Part shown: positions 1 through 6,969 of the stretch, piece by piece
Layout: each line of letters starts with the position of its first letter
Numbering within the stretch: position 1 is the stretch's first letter
Assembly (NCBI GenBank): GCA_036271855.1
Contig: DATAZV010000380.1
Span: forward strand, 1-11,643
DNA: 11,643 nucleotides
Origin: JAQGMJ01 sp036271855
GTDB lineage: Bacteria; Pseudomonadota; Gammaproteobacteria; Burkholderiales; JAEUOS01
Direction of reading: 5' to 3'
The notes under the pieces: generated by a model
What the model was told of the DNA's origin: nothing
The model's input: only the letters and a program-made list of their open reading frames with translations
Database searches by the model: none
Program-made: the position numbers and the translations under genes

Positions 1-102
1 ATCAGCATCGGCCATCACGCCGGCCTGGCGGCGCATCACCAGCGGCGCCTGCTGGTCAGCGGCACCGGCGACAGCGCGCGGCAGTTGGCCTGGGCGAGTT
101 AG
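1..102 (+). CDS. C-terminal end of an unrecognised protein (partial)
   Basis: The window opens inside a plus-strand frame that stays open for 33 codons and stops at TAG (100-102). About 30 of the 33 third positions are G or C, matching the confident genes here, so it is probably coding. The visible tail is mixed, with a His-rich stretch (GHHAGLAAHH) followed by a beta-like RRLLVSGTGD segment and ending in AWAS. I do not recognise the family and no function can be given. Its stop overlaps the stop of the convergent minus-strand gene by 4 bases (99-102), which leaves no room for a separate terminator between them. Confidence 0.55.
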   Translation: MSIGHHAGLAAHHQRRLLVSGTGDSARQLAWAS

Positions 103-674
103 AGGGGCAGCGCCGGCAGCGGGGCGACGCCTTCGACCAGATCCGGCGGCGTATGCGCGACGTTGAGTACCGCGCAGACCGTAACGAAATAGCCGGCCAG
201 GCCGACCAGGTCGATCACGCCGCGCTCGCCCAGGCCGGCGACGCCGGCCGCATAGGTGGCGTCGCACACGCCGTGATGCGCCAGCAACTCGGTGACGAAG
301 TCGTAGACCAGCGCTTCGTCCGCATGCATGGTGCCCGGGCGGCGGCCTTCGCGCAGGGCGGCGATGGTCTCCTCGGCGGTGCCGGCCTTGCGCGCCAGCG
401 GCACGTGGGTGAACCATTCGAACTGCTGGGTCCAGGCGCGCGCCACCACCAGCATGGCGAATTCGGACAGGCGCGGCGGCAGGCTGCTATCGAAGCGGAT
501 GTATTCGCCCACCCTCTGCAGCCGGTCCATCAAATGCGGGCTGCGCAGCAGCGGAATGAACGGGCCCTTGACACCCTTGCGCGGCCCGGCGGTAAGCGCG
601 GCGGCGGCCTCGCGCTGCGCTTCATCCATCAGTTCCGCGCGTAGCGGCGGCATGCGATCGACAAAATCCTGCAT
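99..674 (-). CDS. Carboxymuconolactone decarboxylase (AhpD-like fold) family protein
   Basis: This 191-residue soluble protein matches the carboxymuconolactone decarboxylase-like family. The core helix pattern is seen at residues 71-98: E71 in a hydrophobic helix (EFAMLVVARAW), then QQFEWFTH with E86 and H90, then ARKAG. The AhpD redox pair Cys-x-x-Cys is absent, so peroxidase-reductase activity of the AhpD kind is unlikely; the sequence resembles the decarboxylase/uncharacterised branch. The true substrate is not inferable. The ATG at 674 directly abuts the TAA of the upstream transporter gene (TAAATG), and its ribosome-binding site, AAGGGAG, lies inside the last codons of that gene. The two are therefore almost certainly co-transcribed and translationally coupled. 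The stop overlaps that of the convergent partial gene at the left edge. Confidence 0.88.
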   Translation of the reverse strand: MQDFVDRMPPLRAELMDEAQREAAAALTAGPRKGVKGPFIPLLRSPHLMDRLQRVGEYIRFDSSLPPRLSEFAMLVVARAWTQQFEWFTHVPLARKAGTAEETIAALREGRRPGTMHADEALVYDFVTELLAHHGVCDATYAAGVAGLGERGVIDLVGLAGYFVTVCAVLNVAHTPPDLVEGVAPLPALPL

Positions 675-1856
675 TTATTTGCTCCCTTGTAGTAAATGGG
701 CCGGCACCGCTTGCCCGCGGGCCAGCACGAAACTGCTGGCCACCAGCGCCAGCGCGGCGACGATGCTCGGCAGCGCGGCGCCGCCGCCGAGGGCGGCAAA
801 CAGCGGCACGGTGACGGGGCCGACGATCTGCCCGATGGCGAAGGCGGCTGTCATCGTCGCCACCAGGCGCGGCGCGGCGGCGCCGCCGATGCGCCGCGCC
901 TCCTGGATGCCTGCCATGGTGATCACCATGAAGGTGCCGCCGACGCATAGCGCCGCCAGGCACAGCGTGAACAGGTTGACCATCAGCACCGGCGCCAGCA
1001 CGCCCGCCGTGAGGACCCACAGGCCGGCGACCCAGACGCGGCGCGGCGCATGGCGGCTGCCGAATTGCGAGATCAGGATGGTCGACGCCGCGGCCGCCGC
1101 GCCGAACACCGGCCAGACCCAGCCGAAGATCGCCGGGTCGTCGATGTAGTGGCGCGCCAGCGCCGGCAGGAAAGTCGCGGGGATGATGTAGCCGTAACCG
1201 AACACGCCGTAGCAAATCACCGTCGGCCAGGTTCCTTGCGGCAGCGGCACGCGCGGCAGCGCGGCGCCACTCGCGGCCTGCGCCTCGCCCGTGACGAAGG
1301 CCCAGAGCGCCACTGCAAGAAAGCCGGCGAGCGCGCCCAATATCAGCCAGGTGGCGCGCGAGCCCCAGTGCTGCAGCCCGGCCATCAGACCCACCAGCCC
1401 GGCGAAACAGATGCCCACGCCGACGCCGGCGAACACGTGGCCGGACCAGTGCGCGCGCTCCTGGTGCGCCAGCGCCGGCATCGCCCAGCCGGAGACGCCC
1501 ACCAGCACGAAGGCGCTGGCAGCGCCGCCGATCAGGCGCCAGGCTAGCCAGAGGGGGAAACTCTCTGTGGCGCCCATCGCCAGGGTGAATACGGCGATCG
1601 CCGCCAGGCCCCACCGGATGGCGCGGCGCGGCGCCGGCACGGCGGCGATGCAGATCAGCGCGCCGGCGAGGTAGCCGATGTAGTTGGCGGTGGCCAGCCA
1701 GCTGCCTTGCGCCAGAGTCAGGCCGGCGTCCTGCTGCATCAGCGGCAACACCGGCGTAAAGGAAAAGCGGCCGATGCCCATGGCGGCGGCCAGCGCCAGC
1801 ATGCCGACCCATACCGCGGCTAGCGCCGAGGGACGATGCACTGTTTGCGGATTCAT
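675..1856 (-). CDS. YbfB/YjiJ-family MFS transporter
   Basis: This 393-residue, highly hydrophobic protein has roughly 12 predicted membrane segments and belongs to the major facilitator superfamily. The N-terminal stretch AAAMGIGRFSFTPVLPLMQ, followed by a loop and the NYIGYLAGAL helix, is the hallmark of the YbfB/YjiJ branch, inner-membrane transporters of mostly unknown substrate. An upstream in-frame ATG at 1883 would add nine charged residues (MKGRRKENK). I prefer the ATG at 1856 because AAGGAG lies six bases before it and the family normally begins close to this point. The gene is first in a two-gene unit with the CMD-like protein and is divergent from a LysR regulator, so substrate-dependent control by that regulator is likely. 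Direction of transport is not deducible. Confidence 0.9.
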   Translation of the reverse strand: MNPQTVHRPSALAAVWVGMLALAAAMGIGRFSFTPVLPLMQQDAGLTLAQGSWLATANYIGYLAGALICIAAVPAPRRAIRWGLAAIAVFTLAMGATESFPLWLAWRLIGGAASAFVLVGVSGWAMPALAHQERAHWSGHVFAGVGVGICFAGLVGLMAGLQHWGSRATWLILGALAGFLAVALWAFVTGEAQAASGAALPRVPLPQGTWPTVICYGVFGYGYIIPATFLPALARHYIDDPAIFGWVWPVFGAAAAASTILISQFGSRHAPRRVWVAGLWVLTAGVLAPVLMVNLFTLCLAALCVGGTFMVITMAGIQEARRIGGAAAPRLVATMTAAFAIGQIVGPVTVPLFAALGGGAALPSIVAALALVASSFVLARGQAVPAHLLQGSK

Positions 1857-1862
1857 TTTGTT

Positions 1863-1868
1863 CTCCTT
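1863..1868 (-). promoter_or_regulatory. Ribosome-binding site that fixes the transporter start
   Basis: On the minus strand AAGGAG is followed by six bases (AACAAA) and then ATG at 1856. It lies inside the frame that begins at the alternative ATG 1883, and its ideal spacing argues for the downstream ATG as the real start. Confidence 0.75.
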
Positions 1869-1904
1869 CCGCCTGCCTTTCATTTCGGATGGAGAAAGGC
1901 TACA

Positions 1905-1970
1905 CTTGTTTTATATTCCTGAATATTGAATATATAAGAATGACTTGTTCTCTATTTAAGAATATCTTCC
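1905..1970. promoter_or_regulatory. AT-rich divergent promoter/operator region for the LysR regulator and transporter
   Basis: The 136-bp gap between the divergent transporter and LysR genes contains a strikingly AT-rich stretch in an otherwise GC-rich region. It holds ATATTC-CT-GAATAT (1913-1926), a TTC-N9-GAA dyad (1916-1930) that satisfies the T-N11-A rule for LysR-type binding sites, and AGAA-N7-TTCT (1937-1951). LysR regulators generally bind such dyads in a divergent promoter and control both genes. I could not assign convincing -35/-10 pairs for either direction, so transcription starts remain open. Confidence 0.65.
1915..1931. promoter_or_regulatory. Candidate LysR binding box (ATTC-N9-GAAT)
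   Basis: Perfect 4-bp arms ATTC (1915-1918) and GAAT (1928-1931) flank nine bases and contain T1917-N11-A1929, the core LysR-type motif. An additional GAAT copy (1921-1924) inside the spacer makes an overlapping second dyad with the same left arm, as often found where recognition and activation sites lie side by side. Assignment to the adjacent LysR gene is inference. Confidence 0.55.
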
Positions 1971-1992
1971 AGAACCAGCCGGAGCTAAGGAG

Positions 1993-2880
1993 ATGAATTT
2001 CGCCGATCTGCAGGTGTTCAAGGCCGTGGTCGAGGAAGGCGGCATCATCCGCGCCGCGCAGCGCCTGCACCGGGTGCCGTCGAACGTCACCACGCGCATC
2101 CAGCACCTGGAGGAGGCGGTGGGCATGCCGCTGTTCCATCGCGACCGCCAGCGCCTGCATCTCTCGCCCTCGGGCGAGCTGTTGCTGGGTTACGCGGAGC
2201 GCCTGATCCGCCTGTCGGAAGAGGCGCAGCAGGCGATCGCCGGGGCGGCGCCGCAGGGCGTGCTGAAACTGGGCGCCCTGGAAAGCACCACCGCCAGCCG
2301 CCTGGCCGTGCTGCTGGCCGAATACCATCGCCGCTTTCCGGAGGTGCGCCTGGAACTCTCCACCGGCACCAACGACGCGCTGCTCAAGTCGGTGCTGGAG
2401 CGCCGGCTGGACGCCGCCTTCATCGCCGAGGCGCCGCCGGAGCCCGCCATCGCCCACCTGCCGGTGTTCCATGAGCGCCTGGTGCTGATTTCCGACCCGC
2501 AGCATGCCGCGATCAAGCGTGCCGGCGACATCGAGGGCGAATCGCTGATCGCCTTTCCGGAGGGCTGCGCCTACCGGCGCGTGCTGCAGCGCTGGCTGGG
2601 CAAGCAAAGCCTGGCGGCGACGCGGGTGATGGACCTGAGTTCGTACCATGCGATCGTCGCCTGCGTGGCCGCCGGCGCCGGCGTCGCGCTGGTGCCGGAG
2701 GCGGTGCTGAACACCATGCCGCACGTGCAGGTGCGCCGGCATCCGCTGCCCAGGGTCTATGGCGATGTCGTCACCCCGCTGATCTGGCGCGCCGGTGAAG
2801 TGTCGCCGCCGGTGCTGGCGTTGCGCGGGCTGGCGGGCGAAGCCGCGAAAAAATCGCGCCCGGGCGCACGCAAGGCCTGA
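1993..2880 (+). CDS. LysR-type transcriptional regulator
   Basis: This 295-residue protein has the full LysR layout. An N-terminal winged helix-turn-helix (about residues 3-62) contains the recognition-helix stretch RVPSNVTTRIQHLEEAVGMPLF. A linker helix follows, then a periplasmic-binding-like effector domain (about 90-285) that begins LKLGALESTTASRLAVLLAEYH. The NVTTRI and LESTTASRL wording resembles the PtrR/YofA-like LysR branch, but the effector cannot be named. AAGGAG (1987-1992) directly abuts the ATG, too close to act as the usual ribosome site; GGAG at 1981-1984, eight bases before the ATG, is the better one. The C-terminal tail (AAKKSRPGARKA) is basic and probably disordered. The gene is divergent from the transporter/CMD unit, its likely target. 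The following enolase-family gene lies 148 bp downstream on the same strand and could also be controlled, but nothing shows that. Confidence 0.93.
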   Translation: MNFADLQVFKAVVEEGGIIRAAQRLHRVPSNVTTRIQHLEEAVGMPLFHRDRQRLHLSPSGELLLGYAERLIRLSEEAQQAIAGAAPQGVLKLGALESTTASRLAVLLAEYHRRFPEVRLELSTGTNDALLKSVLERRLDAAFIAEAPPEPAIAHLPVFHERLVLISDPQHAAIKRAGDIEGESLIAFPEGCAYRRVLQRWLGKQSLAATRVMDLSSYHAIVACVAAGAGVALVPEAVLNTMPHVQVRRHPLPRVYGDVVTPLIWRAGEVSPPVLALRGLAGEAAKKSRPGARKA

Positions 2881-2910
2881 GATAGCCGGCTACACGACAT
2901 GGACGCGTAT

Positions 2911-2932
2911 GGCCTGCGCTTGCGCAAAGGCC
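2911..2932 (+). other. Small hairpin between the LysR and enolase-superfamily genes
   Basis: GGCCT (2911-2915) pairs with AGGCC (2928-2932), and an inner GCG/CGC stem closes a CTTG loop with an AA bulge on the right side. No T run follows, so it is not a convincing intrinsic terminator. It may limit read-through or be chance in GC-rich DNA. Confidence 0.3.
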
Positions 2933-3028
2933 GCGCACTTCTGCGACCCATTCGTCCCCGGCTAATCGATTCTGTGGATTAATGTCGCCCTCGGCGTTCC
3001 GCCCGGCTTTTCCACCTTCGAGCCTCTC

Positions 3029-4138
3029 ATGTCCAATATCCAAAGCATCGATCTCCTGCGCGTTTCCGTCCCCTTCGAAACCAACGGTCCGCGCAACGGC
3101 CTGCGCCCCGGCATGGCGACCTGGACCAAGATGGAAGCAATGATGGTCCGCGTCAACACCACGGACGGCATCAGCGGCTGGGGCGAGGCCTTCGGCCACT
3201 TCGTCAATCCCGGCACCTTCGCCACCTTGCAAGGGATGGTCGCGCCCTGGTTCATCGGCAAGGACTCGCGCGCCATCGCGTCCCTGCTGGATCAGGCCGA
3301 GCGCACCTTCGCCGGCTTCGGCCGCGGCGGTCCGACGCGCTACGCGCTGTCGGCCATCGACATCGCGCTGTGGGACATCGCCGGGCAGCGCGCCGGCCAG
3401 CCGCTGTTCCGCATGCTCGGCGGCCAGCAGGCAGGCATCGGCTTGTATGCCAGCCTGGTGCGCTACGCCGACCCGGAAGCAATCGCGCGCAATGCGCGCG
3501 CGGCCGAGGCCGCCGGGTATGCGCAGATCAAGCTGCATGAAGCGACGATTCCCAATTTCATGGCCGCGCGCGAAGCCCTCAAGCCCGCGACCGCCGTCTC
3601 GCTGGACGTGAACACGCCCTGGACCGTGGACGAAGCGCGGGCGATTGCCCGCGCCATCAAGGAAAAGAATTTCGCCTGGCTGGAAGAGCCGGTGTGGCCG
3701 CCGGAAGATTTCGCCGGCATCGCCCGGGTGCGCGCCGAAGGCATGATCATCGCCGCCGGCGAGAACGTCGGCAACCTGCACGAGTTCCGCGCCTTTTTCG
3801 AGGCCGGTGCGCTAGATGTCGCTCAGCCCTCGGTGATCAAGATCGGCGGCATTTCGGACATGCGCAAGGTGATGGCGCTGGCCGAGGCGCACTCGGTACG
3901 CGTGGTGCCGCATTGCTTCTACTGGGGGCCGGGCTACAACGCTTCCGCCCACCTCATCGCCGCGCAGGCGCGCCCGGCCCTGCTGGAAACGGCCTACATC
4001 CAGCTGGAAGACGCGGTGAACCCGACCTTCAATCCAAACAGCGGCAAGCTCACCCTGCCCGAAACCCCGGGCCTGGGCTTTACACCGAACCCGGCGGCGC
4101 TGGAGAAATACACCATCGCCCGGGCGACGGTGGGTTGA
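3029..4138 (+). CDS. Enolase-superfamily enzyme (mandelate racemase/muconate lactonising enzyme type)
   Basis: This 369-residue cytoplasmic enzyme has a capping domain (about 1-125, including GISGWGEAFGHF) followed by a beta/alpha barrel. The three expected metal ligands are visible: D193 (LDVN), E219 (WLEEP) and E245 (AAGEN). Such enzymes abstract a proton alpha to a carboxylate and are dehydratases, racemases, epimerases or cycloisomerases. The catalytic positions are atypical. The second-strand motif is K168-L-H170 rather than the common K-x-K, and where mandelate racemase has the Asp of its His-Asp dyad this protein reads QPSVIKIGG with S268 in that place. H295 (VVPHCFYWG) and E320 (LLETAY) align with the racemase His and Glu. 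Substrate is therefore unknown. The start ATG has only a weak GAG-like ribosome site. It stands alone, with no pathway partner in view. Confidence 0.9.
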   Translation: MSNIQSIDLLRVSVPFETNGPRNGLRPGMATWTKMEAMMVRVNTTDGISGWGEAFGHFVNPGTFATLQGMVAPWFIGKDSRAIASLLDQAERTFAGFGRGGPTRYALSAIDIALWDIAGQRAGQPLFRMLGGQQAGIGLYASLVRYADPEAIARNARAAEAAGYAQIKLHEATIPNFMAAREALKPATAVSLDVNTPWTVDEARAIARAIKEKNFAWLEEPVWPPEDFAGIARVRAEGMIIAAGENVGNLHEFRAFFEAGALDVAQPSVIKIGGISDMRKVMALAEAHSVRVVPHCFYWGPGYNASAHLIAAQARPALLETAYIQLEDAVNPTFNPNSGKLTLPETPGLGFTPNPAALEKYTIARATVG

Positions 4139-4187
4139 GGCCGGCGCGGCGTCGAGGCGAAAGGACTATCGCTTGGTGCGCCTGGAT

Positions 4188-4223
4188 GGTGCCGGCATCG
4201 AATCCCCCGGTATTGCCGGCACC
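4188..4223 (+). other. Perfect 10-bp inverted repeat downstream of the enolase-superfamily gene
   Basis: GGTGCCGGCA (4188-4197) and TGCCGGCACC (4214-4223) are exact reverse complements separated by 16 bases. It begins about 50 bases after the stop of the enolase-family gene and can form a strong hairpin, but no T tract follows. It may be a non-canonical or Rho-assisted transcript end or an mRNA-stabilising stem; function is inference. Confidence 0.5.
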
Positions 4224-4375
4224 TGCCAATGGCCGGCCGCGAATAAGGCCGGGACACAGGGCCGCCGGCATCGACAAAATTGACCCGGATATGTTTTAGG
4301 GAATCCGTGGCTTGCCGGCGTGCCCTGGCTCGCAAAACAGCCTTCAGGCACGCGCTAAATACGCGCGCACGGCGC

Positions 4376-4404
4376 TTGCCAAAACACCGAATCTAGCGTC
4401 TAAT
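4376..4404 (+). promoter_or_regulatory. Probable sigma70-type promoter for the kinase/c-di-GMP operon
   Basis: TTGCCA (4376-4381) and TCTAAT (4399-4404) each match the -35 and -10 consensus at five of six positions with the optimal 17-base spacer. It is the best promoter-like pair I found in the gap ahead of the kinase gene. It predicts transcription from about 4411. Confidence 0.5.
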
Positions 4405-4442
4405 TCCGACCAGCCAAGCGGGGGTTCGGCGAGGGTACGGTT

Positions 4443-4532
4443 ATGAAAAAAACGCATCCGGCCCGGTCCCGGATCAACAGCGCCCCGATTGACTGTGTTG
4501 TGCAACATGCCCGTCAATCCAGTCGGGAATAG
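4443..4532 (+). CDS. Doubtful small ORF (29 residues) in the kinase leader
   Basis: An ATG at 4443 is preceded by GAGGG seven bases upstream and opens a 29-codon frame beginning MKKTHPARSR and ending at TAG (4530-4532), just downstream of the proposed promoter. Only about 57% of its third positions are G or C, clearly below the neighbouring genes, so it may not encode a selected protein. If translated it could be a leader peptide whose translation affects the internal hairpin. No homologue is recognised. Confidence 0.2.
   Translation: MKKTHPARSRINSAPIDCVVQHARQSSRE
4487..4519. repeat. Nested inverted repeat in the kinase leader
   Basis: GATTGAC (4487-4493) pairs exactly with GTCAATC (4513-4519), and inside it TGTTG (4496-4500) faces CAACA (4503-4507). 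The two-level symmetry, in a spot richer in A/T than its surroundings, could be an RNA hairpin in the leader or a protein-binding site. No known consensus was recognised. Confidence 0.45.
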
Positions 4533-4743
4533 CGGCGTCTGACATGCCCTTCAATCATCTGTTAGTTGCGGACAGGAACTGCAAATCAGCCGGCGCTCCC
4601 CGCGGCCGTTCCTCTTCCCGCCCGCGCCGTATGGCGGGCCTGCCTTCGAGGCCATGCGCGCTCTAGCCCGTCCCCCGCGACGGGTCCACCCGACCCTGGT
4701 CAGCGGCTAGCGTGATCGCCGCCGACAGCCCGACCGACAGTTC

Positions 4744-6969
4744 ATGCTAGACGACCCGAACGGATCGCTGGCTCAGGGGCCCGGATTCGAATCCGCTGCG
4801 GCAGTTCTGGACCGGGCCGGTATCCGCCAGCGCTTAGCCCTGGCCCGATTGCCGGTGATGCCCCAGGTGCTGGGCCGCCTGCTGGACGCCTGTGTTGCCG
4901 ACGCCGCCGATGCCTCCACGCTCGCGGCCATCGTCAGCCTGGACCCGGGGCTCGCGGCCAGGGTCGTGGCCGTCGCCTCCGCATCGGCCGGCGACGAGCG
5001 CGGCGCACTGACCAGCCTGCGCCAGTGCGTGGCGGTGGCCGGTGTCGGCGCCATCAAGGCCGTCGCCACCGCCGAGTCCGCCGCCCGCGTATTTCACCCC
5101 GCCAGCGACGCGCAGGAATTCGCGCTGAACCGCAACTGGTTTCACACCCTGAAGTGCGCCTTGCTGGCCAGGGCACTGGCCGCCGGCATGCATCACGCGG
5201 ATGCCGAGGAGGCCTATCTGGCCGGTCTGCTGCACGACATCGGCGCCCTGGCGCTGACGGCGATCGACCCGGCCGGCTATCCGCGCTTCCTGTCCCAGGG
5301 CCAGGACGACGACAACCTGTGCCGGCTGGAACTGCAGCGTTATCAGGTGACCCATACCGAGGTCGGCGCCTGGCTGGTGCAGGACTGGCAGCTGGGCGCC
5401 TTCGTGCCCGACAGCATCCTCTACCACCATGCGCCGGCGCCCCAGGTGGCCGCCGCGCATCCGCTGATCCGGATCGTCCTGCTGGCCAATCACCTGGCGC
5501 AGATCGACCTGGCCTCGGGCCTGGGCAGCGCAATCGATTTCGCCCGCCTGTGCGGCGCGCCGCCCGCAAGTGTGGAGCCCGCGCTGCAGGCGGCCAACGA
5601 GGAATTGAAGCGGATTGCCGCCGAATTGAAGATCGAGTGGCAGGTCGGCGGCGGCGGGACCGACTCCATCCCCGCAGCCACCTCCGCCCTGGCGCCCGCG
5701 CCCGCCATGCAAGCCGAGGCGCAGGCCAAGGGGCCCGCCGTTGAATTGCAGGCCAGGCTGGAGAAACAGTTCCTGATCGACAGCGCGCGCAACCTGCTGG
5801 CCGGCGCTGCGGACCTCGACACCGCCCTGAAGGCCATCGCGCAGGCGGCGCACATCCTGTTCGGCCTGCGCTCCACGGTCTTTTTCCTCAGGGAAGGCAA
5901 TGCCGAGGCCTTTTCCGGCAGGGCCTTGCGGCGCCGGCATGCAAAAGCCGGCCAACTGCGGTTCACGGCCGGGCCGGCGGATTCGGCAGCCTCGCTGGCG
6001 ACCCTGGGCACACCCACGCTCTGGTTCGCCCTCGACGGCTGGCGCCGGCCGCTGGATTCGCAACTGGCCGGGCTGCTCGAGGCCGAAGGCGTGGCCTGCA
6101 TCCCGCTGGGCGCCGCCGCTCAATGCATGGGTGTGCTGGTCTGCGGCATCCAGTCGCAAAGCCAGGCCGATCTGCTGCATACGCGGATGGACCTGATGCA
6201 GGCCTTTGGCACGCTGGCCCACGGCATGCTCGAAGGGGCCGCCGCGGGTGCGCCCGCCGGGGTGGCGGCCGGGGTGGCGTCCATCCCCACCGAAGTCGGC
6301 GCCAGCCCGGAGCAGGTACGGCACCTGCTGCACGAAGTCAGCACGCCCTTGACCATCGTGCGCAATTACCTCGGCACCCTGAAGCTGAACCTGGGGCAAA
6401 GCGCGATCGGCGAGAAGGAACTGCGCATTGTCACCGAGGAAATCAGCCGCGTTTCGCAAATCCTCGATCAATTCCGCCACACGCCGCGCCTGCCCGCCGT
6501 CGCGCCGGGTCCGGCCAATCTGCAGGAACTGCTGCAGGGCATCCTCGAGCTTTGCGCCGGCGCCGGACTGGTGCCGCCCGCGGTGCGTATCGAAACCGAT
6601 TTCCAGTCCGGCACCCCGGCGGTCGTGGCCGACCCGGACAAGCTGAAGCAGGTGCTGCTCAACCTGATGAAAAACGCCTTTGAAGCCATGCCCGGTGCCG
6701 GCGTTCTGCGCCTGTCGACCGCGCGCTGGAGCGGCGGCGGCGGTGGCGATCACGTTGAAATCCTGATCGAGGATTCCGGACCGGGGCTGCCCGAGGAAAT
6801 CCAGCGCAGCATCTATCAGCCGGTGGTCAGCACCAAGGGCGGGCAACACTTCGGCATCGGCCTGTCGATTGCCGGTGCGCTGATACGGGAAATGAACGGT
6901 CTCATCTACTTCCATTCCAGCCCCAGCGGCTGCCGTTTTCGCATTATTCTTCCGGTGGTGAATCAATGA
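4744..6969 (+). CDS. Soluble sensor histidine kinase with HDOD and GAF-like domains
   Basis: This 741-residue protein has no membrane segment. Residues about 28-290 are an HDOD domain with H134, the LLHDIG motif (H164-D165) and a later YHH. A low-complexity Ala/Pro/Gly/Gln linker follows (about 296-335). Residues about 340-495 look like a GAF domain. The kinase core then shows the H-box LLHEVSTPLTIV with phospho-acceptor H530 and an E-x-x-T phosphatase-type motif (E531, T534), an N-box with N644 (LMKNAFEAM), a G1 box D677-S-G-P-G681, and a G2 box around GIGLS (704-708). It should autophosphorylate and probably also dephosphorylate its partner. The ATG at 4744 is the first possible start after an in-frame TAG (4708-4710), although its ribosome site is weak. 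The last four bases overlap the start of the response regulator (ATGA), so the two are coupled. The signal is unknown. Confidence 0.92.
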   Translation: MLDDPNGSLAQGPGFESAAAVLDRAGIRQRLALARLPVMPQVLGRLLDACVADAADASTLAAIVSLDPGLAARVVAVASASAGDERGALTSLRQCVAVAGVGAIKAVATAESAARVFHPASDAQEFALNRNWFHTLKCALLARALAAGMHHADAEEAYLAGLLHDIGALALTAIDPAGYPRFLSQGQDDDNLCRLELQRYQVTHTEVGAWLVQDWQLGAFVPDSILYHHAPAPQVAAAHPLIRIVLLANHLAQIDLASGLGSAIDFARLCGAPPASVEPALQAANEELKRIAAELKIEWQVGGGGTDSIPAATSALAPAPAMQAEAQAKGPAVELQARLEKQFLIDSARNLLAGAADLDTALKAIAQAAHILFGLRSTVFFLREGNAEAFSGRALRRRHAKAGQLRFTAGPADSAASLATLGTPTLWFALDGWRRPLDSQLAGLLEAEGVACIPLGAAAQCMGVLVCGIQSQSQADLLHTRMDLMQAFGTLAHGMLEGAAAGAPAGVAAGVASIPTEVGASPEQVRHLLHEVSTPLTIVRNYLGTLKLNLGQSAIGEKELRIVTEEISRVSQILDQFRHTPRLPAVAPGPANLQELLQGILELCAGAGLVPPAVRIETDFQSGTPAVVADPDKLKQVLLNLMKNAFEAMPGAGVLRLSTARWSGGGGGDHVEILIEDSGPGLPEEIQRSIYQPVVSTKGGQHFGIGLSIAGALIREMNGLIYFHSSPSGCRFRIILPVVNQ

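Larger units (their letters stand above)
4139..4743. other. 605-bp region without a confident gene; probable leader of the kinase operon
   Basis: No reading frame here has coding statistics like its neighbours. Going left to right it holds a perfect 10-bp inverted repeat soon after the enolase-family gene, a good sigma70-like promoter (4376-4404), a doubtful 29-codon ORF (4443-4532) with an inverted repeat inside it, and about 200 further bases of GC-rich sequence without a recognisable motif other than a short CCGACAG direct repeat just before the kinase start. If the promoter is real, the kinase mRNA has an untranslated leader of roughly 330 bases. Confidence 0.6.

Noticed and set aside
622..1812. 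A 396-codon minus-strand ORF overlapping the transporter in another frame
   Set aside because: The translation is Arg/Gly/Ala-rich with no membrane pattern, whereas the alternative frame gives a clear MFS protein.
4166..4351. Short minus-strand ORFs in the gap before the kinase gene
   Set aside because: Several overlapping short frames continue from the antisense of the enolase-family gene, with no ribosome site and no recognisable motif.
4139..4743. tRNA, CRISPR or mobile-element remnant in the 605-bp gap
   Set aside because: No cloverleaf, no repeated spacer pattern, and no terminal inverted repeats with target duplication could be found.
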